Positions 57,426-64,000 of a stretch of 64,000 nt of DNA are shown here, piece after piece. Below the pieces are notes generated by a model. That model did not search any database, had not been told where the DNA came from, and saw only the letters and a program-made list of their open reading frames with translations. The first letter of the stretch is position 1, and each line of letters opens with the position of its first letter. The position numbers were made by a program, and so were the translations under genes. The stretch spans positions 465,990 to 529,989 of the forward strand of contig RDEW01000025.1 of the NCBI GenBank assembly GCA_011109175.1, written 5' to 3'. The DNA comes from Dicyema japonicum (taxonomy: Eukaryota; Dicyemida; Rhombozoa; Dicyemidae).

Positions 57426-58834
57426 ATGGAGATAATATCAACTAACAAAGGAGGAAAGAAAATTTGTTTTAAGGGTTATATGTATACAAAGCACTCGAGA
57501 CAAAAAACTATATAATTTTTAAATGTGTAAAAAAATCTTCACAAGGATGCAGAGGAAGCCTAAGAACAGATCATAATTTCGAATTTCCCAAAGAAGGAAT
57601 TTCTCACAATCACGAATTTGACGAAAGTCAAATAAAACTGATGAAATTGTGCAACGAAGCAAAACTTATTGCTAAAACGAGTCAAGAAAATCCCTTACAA
57701 ATCTATTCAAAGGTTGTGTCTGAATGTGAAACAGCAACCAGAATTATTCTCCCTTCTGCAGATTCTTTCAAGCGAACACTTAGGAATCAACGCTTGTCTC
57801 TACATATTCCAAAAAATATTTTCGATCTCGGAGATATTCCATCGTCTTTATCTTTAACTCTTGGTCCAGATTCAGAAAATTTTTTAATTTATGATAATCA
57901 TAGAAGAACCGATAGAATATTGATATTCAGCACCAAAACTAATATAACGTTATTGGCGAATTCAAAATCATGGTATATGGATGGAAATTTCTCCATGGCA
58001 CCATGTATCTTCAAGCAAATCTATTTTATCAGGATTCAGTTCAATGCCAGTGCAATTACAGTTATTTATGGAATATTACCTTCTAAATCACGAAAGATTT
58101 ACGAAGAATTTTTTGAGGCTATTCAAAATGCAATTCATAATTTGAATTTGGAATTTTGTCTTGAAACTATTATGGCAGACTTTGAAGATTCGGTATTTCG
58201 AGCTGTCCTTGCAGTATTTGGGAGACGAATACATATTAGAGGATGTTATTATCATCTAAGACAGTCAACCTGGAGAAAAATTCAAGAATTGCATCTAGTA
58301 AAACAATATAAAGAAAATATTAATTTTAACATTTTTTGCGCAATGATAGACGCTCTTGCGTTTTTACCCATTCAAGATATGGAAGAAGGAATAGAATTCC
58401 TAATGAATAATATGCCAGAAAATGTTCCAGATTCAAAATATATATTAGATTATTTTGATAGAACATATGTTCGCGGTTATTATCGTTGCTTAAATGATCG
58501 AGAAAATCCCTTAGCTGTTAGAATACAGCACATTGCTCCATTGTTTCCTCCAAATTTATGGAATGTGTATGAAGCTACACTCAATAATAAACAAAGAACA
58601 AATAACTATTGTGAAGGGTGGAACAATAAATTATACAATTTGACGGGATATCGTCATCCATCGATATGGAATATTATATCGTCATTCCAAAAAGAAGAAA
58701 AAATGACGAAAACTATTATTGACCAGGATTCCTTTGGAAAAAGAATTTCAACAAGAACAAATAAAAAAACGATTGATAGACAAAAAAGGCTTTTAAATAT
58801 ATGTCTGGATCGCCAGGACGGAAAAAAACAGTAG
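57426..58834 (+). CDS. FLYWCH zinc finger-MULE transposase, one-base frame break
   Basis: From the ATG at 57426 a FLYWCH-type finger is read: NKGGKKICFKGYMY, then KCVKKSSQGCRGSLRTD and SHNHEFD (C, C, H, H). The finger is broken by one missing A in the run at 57502-57507. The 397-codon frame from 57641 carries the catalytic core: WYMDGNFSMAP (D114), ETIMADFEDSVFRAV (D180), the CYYHLRQS zinc pair (C202, H205) and NNYCEGWNNKL (E325). All three DDE residues are present. MULE transposases cut both ends and paste the element elsewhere; the FLYWCH finger probably binds the terminal motif array. No stops occur in the core, so apart from the A run the enzyme may be functional. Confidence 0.9.
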
Positions 58835-59125
58835 GAGAAGCCCTAAAAGCAATTGCATGGAATATTAAATATTCTTTTGATTCAAATTAAATAATCCCTT
58901 GATTCTCGTTAAATAAAAATCATATGTTTATAACATTTTAAAAAATTTTAAAAGTAGAAAAAATCTGTTTTATTTTTAGAATTTATTTCCACCACGTGTA
59001 GTTTTAGTTGTGGCGGGACATTTTAATTCATTAACATTAGCCAAAATTAACTATTTAAATAATTTGTTATTCTAAACTCGCTTACTTTAAAATGAAACGA
59101 TCATGAATAAAAATCTTAATTTATA

Positions 59126-59409
59126 AACGGAAAAAAAGTCAAGTCCGTAATTTCGTTAACGGACTTGACTTTTTTTCCGTTTTGCGCTAAATTTCGAAAA
59201 TTTATAAGGGAAAAATTTTCAAAAATGGAAAAAAAGTCAAGCGGAAAAAAAGTCAAGTATTGAAAAAATTTTTAAAAATTAAAAGATGCTAGTAGTATCA
59301 CAAAAATGCGATATAAACTAAAAAAAGACAACTTGACTTTTTTTCCGCTTACGGACTTGACTTTTTTTCCGCTTGACTTTTTTTCCACTTGACTTTTTTT
59401 CCGCACTCC
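59126..59409 (-). repeat. MULE right terminal inverted repeat
   Basis: This is the inverted partner of 56924-57222. Read inward it begins GGAGTGCGGAAAAAAAGTCA and continues with the same unit order and spacer. Differences are confined mostly to the outer ten bases. Confidence 0.9.
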
Positions 59410-60329
59410 ACAAAACTACCCGGGAATGGTCGACTCCTTTTCTTGTATGGGAGTTTGTTATTTATTCCGTGTGTGCTTAGGGATATTCGGGGAATCATTG
59501 ACAGCTTCTCACCCAGCATCACGAGTCTGTTCAAACCCATGCCCCAGAATGCTTCTACCTGCGCTCTAGCAACTATGAAAATCTCTTACAGGGAAAGTTT
59601 GCAGTGAAGTGGACTCGATGAAATCAATGCTTCCCTTAAGGACACCATCGAGGAGTGCATGCAAACAAATTTAATAAAAAAATAATTCTTAGAAAAAGAC
59701 TACTAACAATGTGAGTTAGATTAAGAAGGATCTTGTGCATCTGGAAAGCGAGAAGTAGAAGAGGGCTTGCGAAGGGGTAAACCCTGTCAGACTTGATGTC
59801 GGGAGATATCTGAAGAGCTTGTCGGGAAGATGAGATAATTTTGTTCGCGGGTACTTTGTGTCGTTTGGACAGTTTTAAAACCTCAGACTCATCCAAGATG
59901 ACTGAGATTTTCGCAGTAAATTTTGGTGCAAGACGAGGAAAATACAAATTAATGAAAAAATCCTAGAAATTTATTGTCATTGATGTTCGATTATACATCA
60001 AAAACGAAAAATTTGAAAACACACTAGCTATTTGCATGGATAACGAGTCTGAAATGCGAACTTATTGCGGAGTCTATCCATAGAAATAGCCATTCAGGGA
60101 TTCGTAAACTCTAACAAGAATGTTTGCACTCCTATTTTTCAATAAAACTGAAAATTATTGAAAGAATTTTCCAAAGTGCACAATTTGCAAGTTTTCTGCT
60201 CCACTAAAGTAGAAAATTAATTTATATAATAAGTTTCCGATTCTAAATACCATGTGACTGCCAATAGACCTAATGAACGATTCCAGGCCAACCTCATAGA
60301 TGTTGCAGGCAGACCACAAATGAAACTCC
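59410..60329. other. Flank with coding-like but unresolved frames
   Basis: Plus-strand RDIRGIIDSFSPSITSLFKP (about 59480-59605) and minus-strand PKFTAKISVILDESEVLKLS (about 59860-59930) look coding, but neither could be extended into a gene. Confidence 0.3.
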
Positions 60330-60854
60330 ATTTATAAAACTGAGAGAAGTTTCAGGAATAAACACAGTCATTCGTGTGTATAAAAGTTTATTATTTTTAA
60401 TTTCATAGAAAATGAGAGTTCGGATGATGCTTTTCCACGAACATCAGAAGATATTGACGTTGAACATAATTCAGATGTTTTAGGTATTTACTGTATAAAG
60501 TATGCTAGAAAACTTAGATTCAGATCATTTTGACCTTAATTTTTCCAGAAAATCTAAATTCAGCCTATTTAAGCGGATGAACAAAAGAATGAACGTTCAT
60601 CAATCAAAATATGACTTTTCTATTGGAAATGAGGTATTTTTAGTGAATAAAATTAGATACGAGTTTTAAAGGATTATGGGACAAATCCATCGCTAAGGTT
60701 GAGCAGATTTGAATCTCCAAATGAAGAGCCAAGTGAAATTACTCAAATTTTATCAAACAACAGAATGGAGGTTAATTTAATTTTGCTATCACAGATTAAG
60801 GCACTTTCAGGAGAATTGAAAATAGTCAACATGAGTCGAGTCAAGAAAAGATAG
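60330..60854 (+). CDS. Unrecognised gene, five exons, 5' end unknown
   Basis: Four introns (60386-60408, 23 nt; 60484-60508, 25; 60634-60656, 23; 60771-60794, 24) join into a frame with no stop. It reads TPFIKLREVSGINTVIRVYK, NESSDDAFPRTSEDIDVEHN, DLNFSRKSKFSLFKRMNKRM, YDFSIGNE, IRVLKDYGTNPSLRLSRFES and SGELKIVNMSRVKKR, then a stop at 60852. All boundaries are GT-AG and phase-consistent without any base correction. The protein is hydrophilic, with acidic and serine-rich stretches and a basic C-terminus, possibly nuclear. I find no known domain. Upstream exons are likely but not identified. Confidence 0.65.
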
Positions 60855-60899
60855 ACTTTAAAAAAAATAAATTCTTTGATTTTTGATTAGAAACCAATT

Positions 60900-62141
60900 A
60901 TTCCTATTTACTAGCCAGGATGTTCGCAGAGCCATATCCAAAGCCAACAACTCAGAGGTCAACGGACCAGACACATAACCACATGTGAACTGAAGCACCT
61001 AGGCCATCGAGCCCTGGAACTATTAACCAATATATTCAACCTATCCATTAACATGAATACAATCCCTGAAATATGGAAGAGGTCTCTAATCAAACCTATT
61101 CGAAAACCCAACAAACCAATAACCATCTTCCTACTGCCCAATATCTATTCTGAGTCCGGTCTCAAGGATCTTTGAAAGACTTGTTTTGGAAAAAGTACAA
61201 GACTCAATCTCAATACCTTCGACCCAGCACGGATTCCGGGGTAACCAATCGATCACAACACACCTCAACCCTCACACAATTCATTGCGGAAGGATTTAAC
61301 TCCCCCAAACCCCATCAGAGGACAGTACTTATATCCGTGGACATCACAAAAGCGTTCGACTCAGTCCCTAGGAAACTCCTTACAAAGAAAATATTTGAAA
61401 TCAACATCCAACCGAACTTGAAACTGGCTTGGAAACTTCTTAAATGGAAGACGGGCAGAAGTACTCTGCAGCAACATCAAATCAAGATCAGAAGATGCAT
61501 TCAATCAGCGACTCAGTCCGCTCAACAAATGTTTGACAAGCTGAACTATGGTTCTCGAAGCGGAGACTCGACACATCAGCAACAAAGTCCTCTGTCACGC
61601 TGTTTACCACTTACAAAAGACAGTTCTGTGTCGAACCAAAACTCTTTATGAAGAACGAGGCTATTCTTATTAACAAAACACCGGACTCACTTTTATCCGA
61701 CATGTTGAAAACATAGTAACTTTTGCTCTGAGAAAAATGAAAATTTTAAAAGTGCTCTCAAAAACACTTAGAGACCAAATTGGTGGCCTTGCCACGATTT
61801 ATGAACAATTTATCCGACCAACGATGACGCATGCAAGTCCTTCATGGGCAATGCAGATTTCACGATCCTCTTCATTGAAACTATCCGCAATCGAGGAGAC
61901 CGCAATAAGGTTAATTGGACCAGAATACAAAATCCAGCCCATTGAAAATTTCTTAATCGAATTACAACAGAAACTCTTAAAGAAGGCTAGTTTACCGAGC
62001 TGCCCTCTATTCCATACACTATCGAAATATCTACAATCATACAGAAATTTTGAGCCGATGCCATGTCCAATGAGAAGAGCTGTTCAGGATTCTCGACCCC
62101 ACCGGACTCGTCCTCTTCCTTGTCGGTCTGGGATCACTTAG
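60900..62141 (+). mobile_element. LINE family B RT copy with a deleted palm
   Basis: Frames read PVSRIFERLVLEKVQDSISI, STQHGFRGNQSITTHL and VLISVDITKAFDSVPRKLLT (motif A). The sequence then passes without motifs B or C into the connection (GGLATIYEQFIRPTMTHASP, LKLSAIEETAIRLIGPEYKI). It ends RRAVQDSRPHRTRPLPCRSG plus IT and a stop at 62141, a diverged family B end. At least four frame changes occur. A TAATAATAATAAT run lies downstream at about 62190. Confidence 0.65.
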
Positions 62142-62559
62142 TTAGATGAGAACTTTTATTTTTTTTCTCTTTGACCCAGTGATCCTGGGGTAATAATAAT
62201 AATATTGATTGAATGACAGGTGACATGTCAATTGACAGGTGAAATGTAACCACCACGGGATAAGTAACCTGTGCATACCTATACCTCTTCGGAGACTCGC
62301 AAAATGGCTAACTTTCCGGTGGGTTCGAGCATTGCTTTTCAGACTATTAGGAATGAAGGGGTCCTTGAGGTGAGTCAAAGATCGAAAAATAATGCCCCTA
62401 GGTCTGAAATGATACATGTGGCCTTCATCAAGAAAGCATAACGGTAGCTTCAGGATGGGTGACGTTTCCAGGAGTTGTAAAAAAGACGGAACTGTTTTTT
62501 TAAGGAAACTAATAAAACCTCCGTAAGATTGTGGTAGCTACTCCCAACTTAGCCTATGC

Positions 62560-63500
62560 CTATCGTCGCTAAAATCTCCGAGAGAGTGATACATCAAAGA
62601 CTACTTCAAGAATGTATAATAAAAGACACTTTTTCGAACTTTCAGATGGGGTTCCTTGAGGAACGACTCAACGGTGATTATTTTTAATCTGCCGTCAAGC
62701 AGAAATGAAACAGCGTCAAGTGAAGCTGTTAACTAGATGTAGAGAGGGCGTTCGACTTGTTATGACATGATTCCCTTCTATGTGCCCTCACTGAAGCGTG
62801 AATCTCTCTCTAATTAAGAAGTTGGATCTCTTAGCTTCTTAGAGGCCTACGTGCGGCATAGAGGCTGTCGATCTAGTTCTGACCACGAAGTTCTGCAGAG
62901 GGTCGGTTCTTAATTCTACCCTGTTAAACATATTTTTGTTGCCACCTCCTACTCAGTCAATGTGAGGAATGAAATTGTTGTCTATTTTGATGACGTCGTA
63001 CTCTGGGATCACTCTTGGAGACTAGATCTGCGTGTTTGAGAACGCAAGACGCAGTAGATATGCTGATGTGAGAGTAGTGAGGTCTCAGAACAGGGTTTCA
63101 TGTAACGGTCATAGGGAGGATGAACTACCATTGAGTTACTTTCAACTCTAAGAGTAGCGTCCTGGAGCACGCGGCCTTCATTAAGAGGCAAGTATTAAAA
63201 GATCGGGGGCTCTTCACGATCCAGCTGAGCCGAGGTACCTGGGTCAAAGTGTTCAATGCCGGGTAGTGCCTATTTTCACATATTGAGGGCACTGGTGTTT
63301 CAGTGAGAAAATCGAAGTGTTTTGAAATTCTTAGGAAAGTTAAGAGACGTGCAATACAGTATTCTTTAGGAATATGTTAAAAGGCATCGTTTACACAAAG
63401 AGCTTTTCCAGAATTCTTGGATCCTCAGAATATAATCGGGAAGATCCTTTGAAGATTAAGATGTGAAAGTTGAAAAAAGATAATTATGGGCAAGGGAAAA
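62560..63500 (+). mobile_element. Strongly decayed LINE RT
   Basis: Scattered frames read PIVAKISERVIHQRLLQECI, SNFQMGF, a motif B remnant FCRGSVLNSTLLNIFL and NEIVVYFDDVVLWDHS (YFDD in place of YADD). Stops occur every few dozen codons. No ends are visible. Confidence 0.45.
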
Positions 63501-64000
63501 AGAGGCGTCCTGAAAACGTTAAGAAAAGGACGGAATGATGGTCTCCTTACACAGTTCATCATCCAGCAAACTGGAATAATCGGATAATACTTCGCGTAAA
63601 ATTTTTGACTTTATTGACAAAAACCGCACTAATAATGACGCGATGTCTCTTGCAGAACACTGGGATCGCGATCATGAGGGGTACTTCTTTGGACAATTTG
63701 AAGTCCATTGAAGTGAAAAAAAAACTTTATAAAAACATATATTGGCTAGTGAACTAGAAATTAGCCTAATATTAACGAAGTAGCCCTTTTCATCATCACA
63801 GAGCTACCAAAACGACTTCCGATTGGCCATGGCGAGGGTGGACGAGGAATATCTCAAAGAAAAGATAGGAACCGACGGAAAGGCCAACGGACGGGGGAAA
63901 CCAGCCCAGTCAGAGACCACACATAACAATGACTACTTTTTGGTAGGAGAATTAGTAGTCGTTTGCGGAGGATGAAGGAATCTTGCCCACGAGTAGAGCG
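63501..64000. other. No supported feature
   Basis: A minor open frame begins near 63830 (MARVDEEYLKEKIGTDGKAN) but is cut by stops within 50 codons. Confidence 0.35.

Larger units (their letters stand above)
56916..59417 (+). mobile_element. MULE DNA transposon (56924-59409) with 8-bp target duplications and motif-array inverted repeats
   Basis: ACAAAACT occurs at 56916-56923 and 59410-59417, flanking a 2,486-bp element. The arms (about 56924-57222 and 59126-59409) are inverted copies of each other over nearly 290 bp. Each contains about nine units of GCGGAAAAAAAGTCAAG or its complement, five forward, two reversed, one forward and one reversed. Mutator-like elements make 8-11 bp duplications and often have long terminal inverted repeats. 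The only gene inside is the FLYWCH-MULE transposase. Additional reversed motif variants (TTTTTTCGCTTTGG) lie at 57225-57345, inside the left arm. The arms are near identical, so the insertion looks young. Confidence 0.9.

Noticed and set aside
59636-59947. 103-codon minus-strand frame
   Set aside because: Composition is coding-like but no domain or splice partner was found; left as an unresolved flank.

Overview
The window is a piece of a eukaryotic, almost certainly animal, genome. It is AT-rich and has no bacterial operons. Ordinary metazoan genes can be read only after removing extremely short GT-AG introns. In eight genes I placed 32 introns of 22-29 nt (mean about 24). Together with a PAK kinase, an EEIG1/FAM102 C2 protein and a cytosolic HSP90, this points to a dicyemid mesozoan, a group known for introns of this size. 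Standard stop codons are used, which argues against ciliates with similarly short introns.

Genes supported: PSMD9-like (1-309, cut by the window edge), a RhoGAP protein (3381-4405), mitochondrial ATP synthase gamma (22004-22940), RNA polymerase I subunit POLR1H/RPA12 (28854-29208), a PAK kinase (minus, 36735-38403), an EEIG1/FAM102-like C2 protein (minus, 40463-40945), HSP90 (minus, 50395-52602) and an unrecognised four-intron gene (60330-60854). Several other stretches look like multi-exon genes but could not be resolved (about 7.97, 19.4, 20.7, 29.2, 42.6 and 56.1 kb). tRNA-Ser(GCT), tRNA-Gln(TTG) and tRNA-Val(AAC) lie at 5011, 7075 and 32377.

Most of the rest is transposable-element debris. 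LINE family A (APE endonuclease plus RT with a YADDVD motif) has three long copies (13.7-16.7, 43.2-46.1 and 46.5-49.1 kb), one internally deleted copy and several 3' tails. LINE family B (CR1/L2/Jockey-like RT) opens with a degenerate 2A-like motif and leaves many short 3' tails whose coding end reads roughly EHRxRMRxLxxRIGIT-stop. An R2-like element with a PD-(D/E)XK nuclease lies at 31.1-32.2 kb, and another nuclease-like retroelement domain leaves two fragments. A 2.49-kb MULE (56924-59409) has an intact DDE triad, 8-bp target duplications and terminal arms built from a repeated motif. A 6.6-kb hAT-ended unit (10207-16829) with 8-bp target duplications contains an integrase relic and nested LINEs.

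Several conserved genes are broken by exactly one base, always in a homopolymer (three are G/C runs one base short). I read these mainly as assembly errors, so many apparent frameshifts in the retroelements may also be artefacts. The genes are unrelated housekeeping and signalling genes; nothing suggests that they act together.
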